From: Bacteriovorax sp. MedPE-SWde
GTDB lineage: Bacteria; Bdellovibrionota; Bacteriovoracia; Bacteriovoracales; Bacteriovoracaceae
Direction: 5' to 3'
NCBI GenBank assembly: GCA_001874305.1
Contig: MPCU01000003.1
Coordinates: 124,001 to 188,000, forward strand
Length of the DNA stretch: 64,000 nt
The notes under the pieces are model-generated. The model was not told the DNA's origin and did not search any database. It saw nothing but the letters and a program-made list of their open reading frames with translations. Positions 26,506 through 34,852 of this stretch are shown here, piece by piece. Within the stretch, counting starts at the first letter, position 1. Every line of letters begins with the position of its first letter. The translations under genes and the position numbers were made by a program.

Positions 26506-27366
26506 ATGGAAAACGAATCAAAATCACTATGGGCACATGCTTGGGATTCTTTAAAGAAAGATAAAACAGCAGTGTTCTCAATGACGATAATTGGAATATA
26601 TGTACTTCTCGCTATACTGACAGTTACAGGTGTAATCGCTAGTGACTGGAGTAAAGAAGTTGGTGCATCATATCTTCCTCCAAGTTTAGAAAACCCATTT
26701 GGGACAGATATCTTTGGTAGAAGTGTTCTACTAAAGACACTTAAAGGTGTTGAAATGGCAATTGCCATTGGTTGTGTTACAGCAATCATCTCAACAGTTA
26801 TTGGAGTCCTTTTTGGACTAACTGCAGGTTACTTTGGTGGAAAAGTAGATGAAGTGATTGTATGGTTCTATACATCTCAAGCATCTATTCCAGGGATCAT
26901 GCTTCTCTTTGCTATTATGTTTGTACTAGGAAAGGGAACTTCTACTCTCTTTATTGCTCTAGGTATTACAAGTTGGATACCACTTTGTCGTCTTGTTAGA
27001 GGTGAAGTTATGAGACATAAAGAAAGAGAGTATGTGCAGGCCGCGGCAGCTCTTGGAGCTGGAAACCGTAGAAGAATGCTCAAACATATTCTTCCTAATA
27101 TCTTTCACATCGTAATTATTCAGTTCTCACTGAGATTTCAGATGGCGATTAAGTCTGAAGTTATTCTATCTTACCTAGGCTTAGGTGTTCAGGGTGCTCC
27201 TTCATGGGGGACTATGATTGATGATTCTAAACTTGAGCTTTCTCGTGGGGTATGGTGGCAACTTGGTGCTGCGACATTCGCAATGTTCTTTCTTGTGCTT
27301 GCATTGAACCTTCTAGGTGATGCTCTAAGAGACGCACTTGATCCAAAACTAAAGGGTAAAGCCTAG
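26506..27366 (+). CDS. ABC transporter permease, DppC/OppC type
   Basis: This 286-residue membrane protein is the second permease of the importer. Landmarks are PFGTDIFGRSVLLKTLKG, the EAA-like coupling loop EYVQAAAALGAGNRRRMLKHILPN, and the C-terminal ALNLLGDALRDALDP. It ends the transporter block; the next gene begins 93 bases later behind a hairpin and is unrelated. Absence of DppD/DppF-type ATPases here is notable because they normally follow. Confidence 0.94.
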   Translation: MENESKSLWAHAWDSLKKDKTAVFSMTIIGIYVLLAILTVTGVIASDWSKEVGASYLPPSLENPFGTDIFGRSVLLKTLKGVEMAIAIGCVTAIISTVIGVLFGLTAGYFGGKVDEVIVWFYTSQASIPGIMLLFAIMFVLGKGTSTLFIALGITSWIPLCRLVRGEVMRHKEREYVQAAAALGAGNRRRMLKHILPNIFHIVIIQFSLRFQMAIKSEVILSYLGLGVQGAPSWGTMIDDSKLELSRGVWWQLGAATFAMFFLVLALNLLGDALRDALDPKLKGKA

Positions 27367-27404
27367 TACTTTACTCTGTCTTAAAAGTCTAAGTTATCAA
27401 TAAA

Positions 27405-27457
27405 TAACACCGAAAAGATATAAGACGAGGCCATAGGGCCTTGTCTTTAAGGTGTTA
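27405..27457 (+). promoter_or_regulatory. Nested hairpin that masks the ribosome site of the next gene
   Basis: An 11-bp inner stem (27422-27432 with 27437-27447, loop ATAG, one G-U) sits inside an outer 7-bp stem, TAACACC (27405-27411) with GGTGTTA (27451-27457). The outer stem covers the AAGGTG ribosome site of the gene starting at 27460. No T run follows, so translational control is more likely than termination. Confidence 0.55.
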
Positions 27458-27459
27458 TA

Positions 27460-28392
27460 ATGACTGAAAGAAGTGTCAATTTAGAAGAATTGCTTGAACA
27501 CAAATTATTGTGGGGCGATCTCCTATGGGAAAAGAAAAATGGCAAGACTACCTGTATAGGTAGCTGTGGCGACTTTGCTGACATTGAGTTTATTGAAAAG
27601 CTAGTTAAGAAAGAAGCAAATTTAAAAATAAATTCATACACAGATTGGAAACTTGTAAAAGACATCTGTGAAACTTTCAAAAGTTTAGAAAGTTGTGAGA
27701 ATGAAAAAGAACGTGTGGCCGTGAGAGAAAGTTTTGTCGGACCATTCTTAGAAACATTTCTTTCTCAAGAAAAAGGAAGCTATATTGATTGGTTCACAAT
27801 CTGCTTTAGAACTTTCTACAAACTACCTGAAGACATTGAAGAAATCTATTATATGAAAAACTCAGAGGCCTTAAAGAGGTCTATGGCCGTTGCTTCAATG
27901 ACGACTCTGATTGCCTTTACACTTGGTCATTTAAATTTTGATTTCTTACAGAAAATTTATAATTGCACATTAATAATGGATCTCGACTTCGTCATTCAAG
28001 GAATGTCTGAATATCATATGAGAGATCTAGAAAAGCAAAGGGTTAGTGATGACCCAAGTCTCGATGGTCGCTTACTATCTCTTTTTAAGCACCATGGAGC
28101 TAATGTAAATGAATATATAAATAGAATCGCAAATGGAGAGCAGTCTCTTATAAATATGGTGAAGTTTCACCATGAGCAATTTAATTGTGGTGCTGGACCA
28201 GAGGGAATATTTGATAGTGAGGTCGGTGACCTTCCACAGATTATTTCTTTTGTAGAAAGGCTCATTCCATATAAGAGCTTTAATCTCTCAGATGGTGATG
28301 CCACTGGAAGCTTAACAACTCATATGGAGAAAATTGATGGGTACCATCGAATCAAATCAATACTTAGAACAGAATTAAAAGGAGCAGCTTGA
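27460..28392 (+). CDS. HD-GYP-like (degenerate) protein of unknown function
   Basis: This 310-residue soluble protein is not firmly assigned. The segment FHHEQFNCGAGPEGI (HHE at 237-239) resembles the HHExxDGxGYP loop of HD-GYP domains, but with Asp-Gly changed to Asn-Cys and no tyrosine. Upstream, AFTLGHLNFDFL may be the remnant of the HD motif (aspartate lost). Catalysis is therefore doubtful, and it may instead sense or bind. Its ribosome site is buried in a stable RNA structure. The coiled-coil gene follows after 3 bases, so the two are likely partners. Confidence 0.55.
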   Translation: MTERSVNLEELLEHKLLWGDLLWEKKNGKTTCIGSCGDFADIEFIEKLVKKEANLKINSYTDWKLVKDICETFKSLESCENEKERVAVRESFVGPFLETFLSQEKGSYIDWFTICFRTFYKLPEDIEEIYYMKNSEALKRSMAVASMTTLIAFTLGHLNFDFLQKIYNCTLIMDLDFVIQGMSEYHMRDLEKQRVSDDPSLDGRLLSLFKHHGANVNEYINRIANGEQSLINMVKFHHEQFNCGAGPEGIFDSEVGDLPQIISFVERLIPYKSFNLSDGDATGSLTTHMEKIDGYHRIKSILRTELKGAA

Positions 28393-28395
28393 TCA

Positions 28396-30972
28396 GTGGA
28401 TGACGTGAAAAAGAAACATATTCTTTTATCACTTGAAAGTGAACTATCGACGAAAGTCGAAGCAATCTTAAATGATTGCGATGTAGAACTATACACTGAT
28501 GAACTGGCCAAAGATAAGTATGACTTTGTTTTTGATAGTAATCCAAGTTATGAAGTAGAGAATGAAGAGACTGTTCTTATTATAAGTAATGATGCCTCTA
28601 ATTGTTTACACTCTGTTCTTAGTCCGGAGCTTTTAGATAATGACGTCGTACAAGTCGCCTTGAAAAGATTTGTTGGAGAAGATTCAACAATTCATCTCGA
28701 GAGTGAAGCGGCCAGTGAAGCCTATAAGACTTTTAAAATTACTGATCCATTTAGTATTGGGCATTATCTCGATATTGTATCTTCTACGACTTATAAGGAA
28801 AGTGGAGAGTTTAAAGATATCTCTAATAGCTTTGTAAATATAGCGAATTATTATATTCAAGATGTAAAGGCCCTTCCTATCGATGTAGATATGATTGTGT
28901 CTAAAGAAATGAGTGTTCTTCAATTTCACTCGGCGATTACTGATTCAATGGACTGCCAAGTTCCAGAAAGTATTTTAAGAGGTATTTCTGCAAACCTTGT
29001 TGATGTGTACTTCATCGAGAAGACAAGAGAACTGGTCATCTCATTAACTTGGATTAACGGAAGTACATCAAAAGCATTTTTAAAGCATCATCTAAATGGT
29101 TTTAGAAAATCAACAGCAAATAATAAAATATATGAGAACTTTGAAAAGCTCTTAGCTATGAGTAAAGAGAATGTCGAATATACTCCATCTAAAGAAAAAG
29201 GAGAGAGTAAGTCGTCGTTCGCATCAATCAAAAAGATAATCGACTTCATAAAAGGTCAAAAAGATTCTAATCCAGACTTCTATGAATTTAGTGAAGCACT
29301 TTCACAATATCCAAATAAAGAAGTTGTATCTGGACTAGCTCAAGAGGATATCGACTTTATTCAAAAAGTTGTGGGGACCCCTGAGGTATACAACTCTGTT
29401 AACTCTACTGTTAAAGGTAAGAGAGAGGATCTTGCTGCTGGTGATGATATCGCACAAAGAATTGCTGGAGCACTCGAAGAAATGGAGTCTTTTGAAGCAA
29501 TAGGGTTATTCTCTGATGAAGATGAAGCATATAAAAAGATTTCTGGGGTTACAGATAATCAAAGCGAAGACTCGCACCTTGTAAAAGAGTTTGCAAGTGA
29601 CTTTGAAGCGCTAACGAAAGTCTCTGGTGGAGAGAAGCAAGAGGATGAAAATCAACTTGTTAAAGGATCTAAAGAGGACCTAAAAGAAGAGACTACTGTC
29701 ATTAGTGGCTCTCGTGAAGAAGTTGATGACAAGTGGAAAGTAAAGCGCTCTGAAATAGCAGAAAAAGTTAGAGAGGAAGTTCAAAAGCTTGTGTCTATAG
29801 GAGATAGTGATCAAGAAGAAATTGAACAGAGAGTGAAGTCTATAGTTAAAGACGAGTTGAGCCTAGATGATAAGACCGCTGAAGTTTTCAACGAAAGTAT
29901 CTTAAACTCGGCATCTTCGACTAGTCTTGGAGAAAACCTTGGTAGTGCAAGTGGAGAGGAAATATTCTTAAAGCTAGAAAATGATCGTTTAAAGGGACAA
30001 GTCTCTAAGAAGATGGATCAAATACTAAGAATGAAAAGAATTATTGATTCTATGAAGGCTGATTTTATTGCAAAGAAAGAAGCTGAAATGGCACTCAAAG
30101 AAAAAATAAAAGAGAGCGGTGATGCTTCTATTGAAGGGCGCTATAAAGCTGCAGAGATACAAATCGCAGCTTTATTGAAAGAAGTAAGTATTAATGAAAC
30201 AAGAATAGAGCAGCTCGTAAAAGGTCATGAGCACACTTTAAAAAATAAAGAACATAGAATGCAGCTTCTTGAAGAGAAGATTTCAGACCTTAAAGAAAAA
30301 TCTCTTGAAGCTAGTGAATCACCAGAATCTAAAGCTAAACTAGCAGAGCTTGAGACTGAAAATAAGAACCTCTCTAATCAGCTTAAAATTACGAATGAGA
30401 GATTTGAAACGATTTCAAAAAAGTACGACAAAGAAGTAACAAATGCTCCTACTCAATTCCAAGGGAACGACTCTGGACTACAAACATTATTAGATAAAGA
30501 GAAAGACAAAAATATCGCATTACAGCAGCAAATAAATGAAATGAAGAAAACTATCTTAACTACTGAAAAAGCAGAGGAGGCGAATCAGGAGGTAAGCCCA
30601 TCTGAGCATGAAAGTAATCTCAAAGTTAAAGAACTTGAAATTCAATTAAAAGCATCTGGGCTTGAAACAAAGAAGTACGAGCAGAAGATTAAGTTTATGA
30701 CCTCTCAAATGAATGAGCTGGAGAAGAAGCTGAAAAAAGTAGCAGCTAAGGCCGGTAAATCAAATGGTGGGGGTAAAGCTGGAGCAGACCTTAAGACTAA
30801 GCGTCTAGAGAAGAACCTTGAGAAGATAAATCAGCTCAATGATAAAGTTCAAGCAGACCTCACAGAGAGAAAGAAGGATCTTCATAAAGCTAAACAAGAA
30901 AATACTATAATGAGTAACAAAGTAGCTGATTTAGAAAGAAAATTAGCAAAATATGAGAAAAAAGCAGCATAG
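28396..30972 (+). CDS. Large coiled-coil protein with receiver-like N-terminus
   Basis: This is an 858-residue cytoplasmic protein. The first 110 residues have receiver-like strands (KKHILLSLES, KYDFVFD, ETVLIIS) but lack the acidic pocket, so it could be a pseudo-receiver. The middle is acidic and variable, and residues from about 520 to the end are heptad-rich coiled coil with a Gly/Lys-rich break (KAGKSNGGGKAGA). This layout recalls AglZ/FrzS-type polarity proteins of gliding bacteria, which is inference from architecture only. GTG start 3 bases after the previous stop, with AGGAG 12 bases upstream; a second GTG at 28405 is possible. Confidence 0.6.
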   Translation: MDDVKKKHILLSLESELSTKVEAILNDCDVELYTDELAKDKYDFVFDSNPSYEVENEETVLIISNDASNCLHSVLSPELLDNDVVQVALKRFVGEDSTIHLESEAASEAYKTFKITDPFSIGHYLDIVSSTTYKESGEFKDISNSFVNIANYYIQDVKALPIDVDMIVSKEMSVLQFHSAITDSMDCQVPESILRGISANLVDVYFIEKTRELVISLTWINGSTSKAFLKHHLNGFRKSTANNKIYENFEKLLAMSKENVEYTPSKEKGESKSSFASIKKIIDFIKGQKDSNPDFYEFSEALSQYPNKEVVSGLAQEDIDFIQKVVGTPEVYNSVNSTVKGKREDLAAGDDIAQRIAGALEEMESFEAIGLFSDEDEAYKKISGVTDNQSEDSHLVKEFASDFEALTKVSGGEKQEDENQLVKGSKEDLKEETTVISGSREEVDDKWKVKRSEIAEKVREEVQKLVSIGDSDQEEIEQRVKSIVKDELSLDDKTAEVFNESILNSASSTSLGENLGSASGEEIFLKLENDRLKGQVSKKMDQILRMKRIIDSMKADFIAKKEAEMALKEKIKESGDASIEGRYKAAEIQIAALLKEVSINETRIEQLVKGHEHTLKNKEHRMQLLEEKISDLKEKSLEASESPESKAKLAELETENKNLSNQLKITNERFETISKKYDKEVTNAPTQFQGNDSGLQTLLDKEKDKNIALQQQINEMKKTILTTEKAEEANQEVSPSEHESNLKVKELEIQLKASGLETKKYEQKIKFMTSQMNELEKKLKKVAAKAGKSNGGGKAGADLKTKRLEKNLEKINQLNDKVQADLTERKKDLHKAKQENTIMSNKVADLERKLAKYEKKAA

Positions 30973-30975
30973 TAC

Positions 30976-31004
30976 TTGTCAAAGTCAAAAAAAGTCCGTA
31001 TATA
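30976..31004 (+). promoter_or_regulatory. Sigma-70 promoter for tRNA-Leu(UAG)
   Basis: TTGTCA (30976-30981), a 17-base spacer and TATATA (30999-31004), placed about 45 bases before the mature tRNA. It begins just after the stop of the coiled-coil gene. Confidence 0.65.
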
Positions 31005-31048
31005 TATTCTCACGCTAATCATTTCACAAAAACAATTTTTAAATTTGT

Positions 31049-31132
31049 GCCCAGGTGGTGAAATTGGTAGACACGCTAGACTTAGGATCTAGTGCCTTTG
31101 GCGTGGAGGTTCAAGTCCTCTCCTGGGCACCA
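31049..31132 (+). tRNA. tRNA-Leu (anticodon UAG)
   Basis: Acceptor GCCCAGG pairs with CCTGGGC. The D arm contains AAATTGGTAGAC, the anticodon stem CTAGA/TCTAG encloses the loop CTTAGGA (anticodon TAG), a long class II variable arm follows, the T arm is GGTTCAAGTCC-like, and an encoded CCA ends it. The long variable arm and anticodon both give leucine. Confidence 0.96.
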
Positions 31133-31154
31133 TCTTTTTTTTTGGTACCTTTCA

Positions 31155-31178
31155 GATCGCTCAGCGGTCTTTTTTTTT
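31155..31178 (+). terminator. Intrinsic terminator after tRNA-Leu(UAG)
   Basis: GATCGC-TCA-GCGGTC stem-loop (one G-U) followed by nine T. Lies 22 bases after the tRNA 3' end. Confidence 0.85.
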
Positions 31179-31236
31179 GCCTAATTTCTTCATTATCTCT
31201 ATCATTAAATTCTCAACAATTTTAAAAGGATTTAAA

Positions 31237-31788
31237 ATGAAGAAGCTATTTATAACTCTAATGATTCCAACGTATATTCTTGCTCTAGGTTTTCAATCTG
31301 GAGACACCTATAAAAGTACTAAGCTTACAGGAGCTGTGGGTATTATTTGTAATAATGGAATGAATATTGTTTCTAAAATGTATCGCTGTAACAAAGAACA
31401 GCTATTGCCTGTTATGAATGAGTATATTGTTGGGAACAATCTTGATGCAGATAAAGTGTCAGTTGAGTTTAGTTATAAGAATAAACAGCAGATAAAGAAG
31501 CGCAAGTTTGATATGGAGTCACAGAGAACTAAAAAGACTCTTAACTTATGGAAGAAGAACTTGTGGAATAAGCCTATTCTTAAAGAGGGCGAGAATACTG
31601 TTAGATTTAAGGCTTATAAATCAGGTGTAACTGTAGAAGAAGAAACACGAATCATTAATGTCGAAAATATTGGTGAGTCATATTGTGGATCAGCGACGCT
31701 AAAGTCTAAGGACTTAGGTGATTGCTATTCAATGGCAAATGCTTGCGAACTATTTTATAAGGCCACTAATTACTGTCAAAAGTATTAA
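31237..31788 (+). CDS. Secreted cysteine-containing protein of unknown function
   Basis: This is a 183-residue protein with a Sec signal (MKKLFITLMIPTYILALG). The mature region holds cysteines near the N-terminus (GIICNNG, MYRCNKE) and a cluster near the C-terminus (YCGSA, GDCYSMANACEL, NYCQKY), so disulfide bonds are likely. A basic centre lies between them. No family recognised. ATG has AAAAGGA upstream. Its stop overlaps the convergent gene. Confidence 0.7.
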   Translation: MKKLFITLMIPTYILALGFQSGDTYKSTKLTGAVGIICNNGMNIVSKMYRCNKEQLLPVMNEYIVGNNLDADKVSVEFSYKNKQQIKKRKFDMESQRTKKTLNLWKKNLWNKPILKEGENTVRFKAYKSGVTVEEETRIINVENIGESYCGSATLKSKDLGDCYSMANACELFYKATNYCQKY

Positions 31789-32390
31789 ATCTTAATAGCG
31801 TCTTTGTAGTCTACATATGGAAAGCACTTGAGTGACGATATTGGGCTACAATTATAGACATTAATACCTTTTGCTTTTAGCTCTGGTGCAATCTTTTCAA
31901 AACTATTTCTCATCTTCGGAAATTCCGTTGTGTCATGATTGGCCGAATTAAAGTCGTGTCCAAAAAAGTGTGTTTCACTAGGAGTATTTACTAAGTCTAG
32001 GCCTAGAAAGTAAATCTCCTTGAAGCCCATATAAACCGCAAGTTGAAGTGCAAAATAGCTTATCGTGTATCCACTATAGATTCCATTCATCAAGTCCCAG
32101 CTAAAACCTTCTGATCCTATTAAATGGATTGGAATTCCAAAAGGCCTATCTTCTAAAGTAAATAAGAAGCGAGACCTATGAAGTTCCTCTGGATAGAGAT
32201 CATAAAGTCTATGATCAAAAACACAGTGATAATACGAATTAGGGAATCCTAAGAAGGATCGATTTACCCCAATAGTTAACCTTCTATTTAAAGGCTCTAG
32301 ATCTAGCTCTTTTAAGCTAGTACCACTAGAAATAATAAAGCAATGTTTAGAAGGGTGAAGATCTTTAAAATCTTCAAGTTTTTCAAGCAT
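31785..32390 (-). CDS. Sialyltransferase-like/MptE-like (GT42 or DUF115 fold) protein
   Basis: This 201-residue cytoplasmic protein has a pattern shared by GT42 sialyltransferases and MptE-like proteins: SSGTSLKELDLEPL at the nucleotide-binding end, TIGVNRSF, and GYTISYFALQLAVYMGFKEIYFLGLDL near the middle, with a conserved HFFGHDF after it. It is shorter than Campylobacter Cst enzymes. The start overlaps the upstream sialidase-like gene by 8 bases, so the two are co-translated. A role in sialic acid or another nonulosonic sugar is plausible; the substrate cannot be read from the sequence. Confidence 0.6.
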   Translation of the reverse strand: MLEKLEDFKDLHPSKHCFIISSGTSLKELDLEPLNRRLTIGVNRSFLGFPNSYYHCVFDHRLYDLYPEELHRSRFLFTLEDRPFGIPIHLIGSEGFSWDLMNGIYSGYTISYFALQLAVYMGFKEIYFLGLDLVNTPSETHFFGHDFNSANHDTTEFPKMRNSFEKIAPELKAKGINVYNCSPISSLKCFPYVDYKDAIKI

Positions 32391-33486
32391 TCTCAGCCTT
32401 ACATCTTTCTGTTAGCTCTTCTACGGAGATTAATATGTGCTTAATCATCTTCCTATTATAGGTATAAGAGATATGAATATTTCCATCACTATCTTGTAGG
32501 AGTGAGGGATATGATAGTTCGATAGGAGATTTATCAATATGATAAGGACCTAGTTCAAACGAGACACCCTTACTACTTGATAAGCTAAGTGAAAGTGGGT
32601 TTCTCTTATGTTGTTCTGTATGATTATTACAAACTAAGATTTGATCATTACTTAATTTAATAGCGGCAATACCTGAGAGAGGGCAAAGTAGAGGAGTGTC
32701 TCTAGCTATTTCCCAAGTAGCACCACCGTTAGCTGAGAGGGCCTTCATTACATGTGTATTATCACCGGCGGCCCTAAGATACATTTGCCATTCTTTAGGG
32801 CTGAATTGTAGGATATCCCCTTGGATATATTCACCTGAGAACTCTGAGAACTTCGTCCAAGATTTTAGATTACTCGAAAACTTGTAAAGAATAGTACTCA
32901 TTGTCTTTTCATCGTAAGCACAAATTGTTGCTTGATCTTGATTAATGATTGGACGATGTCTCACCATTATTCCCGCTTCAGTATTAACTCTTTCTGGATT
33001 GGTCCAAGACTCGTCATCATTCATCGTTGAAGTATAAATTTGAGCTTTATCCCAGTAGCCGCCTCTAAGTACCACAAAGAAAATATGTAGCTTACCAGCA
33101 AAACTAAAAATAACAGGGTTTCCACAGGAAGCCTTATCATAGTCAGGGAAAATAAACTTTCCCTTAGTCCAGTCGCCTATTTCTTTGCTAAATTTTGAGA
33201 TTACTATTTGGCCATGAGTATGCTCTTTTTCTTCATATGCATACCAACTAAGATAGATTTGCCCATTATGTTCTTCTATTGATGAAGCGTGGGAGTGACC
33301 AGAAAAACCTTGAGGATTGTGTATAAATTCATTATTCATAAATTGATTGTAGCGTATTTTAAAATTTATAGAATAAGAATTTCTTAATTTTGATTGAGCA
33401 AAAAAGTACGGCATTTTGTATATATGATATAGGTCAGGGTATTTTAAACAATGCTCTTCTAAAATGTTTTTTAAGGGAGAGTTCAT
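32383..33486 (-). CDS. Sialidase-like six-bladed propeller protein (BNR/Asp-box family)
   Basis: About 320-367 residues, without a signal peptide. Asp-box-like strands are visible (SANGGATWE, SSSKGVSFE), together with GFSGHSHASSIEE, MVRHRPII and repeated W-rich strands, as in BNR_2/exo-sialidase propellers. The canonical FRIP is not clear. ATG 33486 overlaps the divergent gene's start codon and has no ribosome site; M25 (33414) and M50 (33339) are alternatives, also without good sites. The following gene is a sialyltransferase-like protein, which supports a joint role in sialic-acid-type sugars. Confidence 0.65.
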   Translation of the reverse strand: MNSPLKNILEEHCLKYPDLYHIYKMPYFFAQSKLRNSYSINFKIRYNQFMNNEFIHNPQGFSGHSHASSIEEHNGQIYLSWYAYEEKEHTHGQIVISKFSKEIGDWTKGKFIFPDYDKASCGNPVIFSFAGKLHIFFVVLRGGYWDKAQIYTSTMNDDESWTNPERVNTEAGIMVRHRPIINQDQATICAYDEKTMSTILYKFSSNLKSWTKFSEFSGEYIQGDILQFSPKEWQMYLRAAGDNTHVMKALSANGGATWEIARDTPLLCPLSGIAAIKLSNDQILVCNNHTEQHKRNPLSLSLSSSKGVSFELGPYHIDKSPIELSYPSLLQDSDGNIHISYTYNRKMIKHILISVEELTERCKAENA

Positions 33487-34627
33487 GAGAAAGATTACTT
33501 TAATTTTGGCAGTGTTTATTAGTTTAACTAGTCAGGCAACAACGAAAGATTATATGCACGTTGCTTTCGATTCTCTAATGAGTCTGAATCCTTACCTAGC
33601 TCAAGAGAAGAAGTTCTTAGATCCTAAAGAAGAAGAAATTATTTATACACATATTGATAATCTTTCAAAAGCATTCTCGGGAGTACATGGAGAGAACCTT
33701 TTAAAGGGGTTAAATTATGCGCCATCTCTAAAAGTTATTAGAACTCATATAGATGAGACAAAAATAGCATTTAATGCAAAACAAAAGTATTTCGCGAGAA
33801 ATCGTTTAAGAGCAACTCAGATGTTATGCATGAATTGTCACTCGCAAATGAAAAATAAAGCGTCGACAACTATTATTTCTGAAATGAGAGCACACTCTAA
33901 GAAATTTACAAATGACTTTGACAAGGCCGAGACTCTCTATCTTTTAAGAGACTATCCAACAAGTGTTCGCTATTACAAAAAGTACATTGATCTCGAATTA
34001 GAGAAGTCACAAAAAATTAAGGATCGTGCTAATATTGAGTTCCTTCCTGAGAGAAATATACTTCTCGCCTTTAAGAGGATTGTTCACCTATATACAAAAA
34101 CATTTTTTAAACCAGAAAAGGCACTAACTATTCTTGAACTTTATAACTCTAGAAAAGATCTTCCTGAGACAGTTAGAGAAAGTTTAAGAAAGTGGAAAAA
34201 AGAATTAATAGTATGGAAGAAAGATAAGAAGATTTCATCAATGACTTCTGTTGCTCAAATTGAAAAGGCATATCTATCCAAGATGAATGATAGTATCGAA
34301 TCAGACAGAAGTGACATAACTTTACTCGTAGCCTCGGGTCGTATCCTTCAATTATTGAATATCAATAAAAACAATGGTGAAGCTCCACTTGCTCTTTATT
34401 GGCTAGGTTTCTCTGATAGGCAGCTAAACTTTAGCTACTACTATTCAATGGCTGAGATCTACCTTGTGGACTGTATGGAGAGGTTTCCTAAGCACCCTGT
34501 GGCAAAGCGCTGCCTCGCTGAGTACAGAAGCTCAATCGAGATGGGTTATACTGGTTCTTCAGGTCAACATATCCCAAAAGACCTTAGAGATAAGATTAGA
34601 AAATATGAACAACTCATTGGAAAATAA
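33485..34627 (+). CDS. Periplasmic CxxCH (heme c) protein with helical repeats
   Basis: This is a 380-residue protein with a signal peptide (MRKITLILAVFISLTSQA). One heme-binding motif, CMNCH (C115, C118, H119), suggests a covalently bound c-type heme. After it come helical, TPR-like segments (AETLYLLRDYPTSVRYYKKYI, PLALYWLGFSDRQL), so it may be a scaffold or sensor rather than a small electron carrier. ATG 33485 follows GGGAGA; an earlier TTG at 33464 is less likely. Divergent from the sialidase-like gene, leaving almost no promoter space outside that coding region. Confidence 0.7.
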   Translation: MRKITLILAVFISLTSQATTKDYMHVAFDSLMSLNPYLAQEKKFLDPKEEEIIYTHIDNLSKAFSGVHGENLLKGLNYAPSLKVIRTHIDETKIAFNAKQKYFARNRLRATQMLCMNCHSQMKNKASTTIISEMRAHSKKFTNDFDKAETLYLLRDYPTSVRYYKKYIDLELEKSQKIKDRANIEFLPERNILLAFKRIVHLYTKTFFKPEKALTILELYNSRKDLPETVRESLRKWKKELIVWKKDKKISSMTSVAQIEKAYLSKMNDSIESDRSDITLLVASGRILQLLNINKNNGEAPLALYWLGFSDRQLNFSYYYSMAEIYLVDCMERFPKHPVAKRCLAEYRSSIEMGYTGSSGQHIPKDLRDKIRKYEQLIGK

Positions 34628-34852
34628 TAAGGTATTTTTACAGAGTACATACTTTTAACTGGTCACAGGCCTCAATATTTGTTACATAGTGTTAAAAATA
34701 TTGTTCAGTAAATTGTGCCATCGTTTCTAGTTTAGATCACGTCAATCCTAAGTATTTGATTAATCGTGCTTTAATTTCGCCTCGGACGTCAATCTATTGA
34801 GCATTGATTATTAAGAGATCCCAGTAGGGACATAGCGAATTAAGGAGATTAA
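34628..34852 (+). promoter_or_regulatory. Leader region of the DEAD-box helicase gene
   Basis: 225 bases with no gene. Near the 3' end, TCCC-AGTA-GGGA forms a small hairpin about 20 bases before the ATG, followed by AAGGAG. Long leaders are common for cold-induced RNA helicases; here that is only an analogy. Confidence 0.3.
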
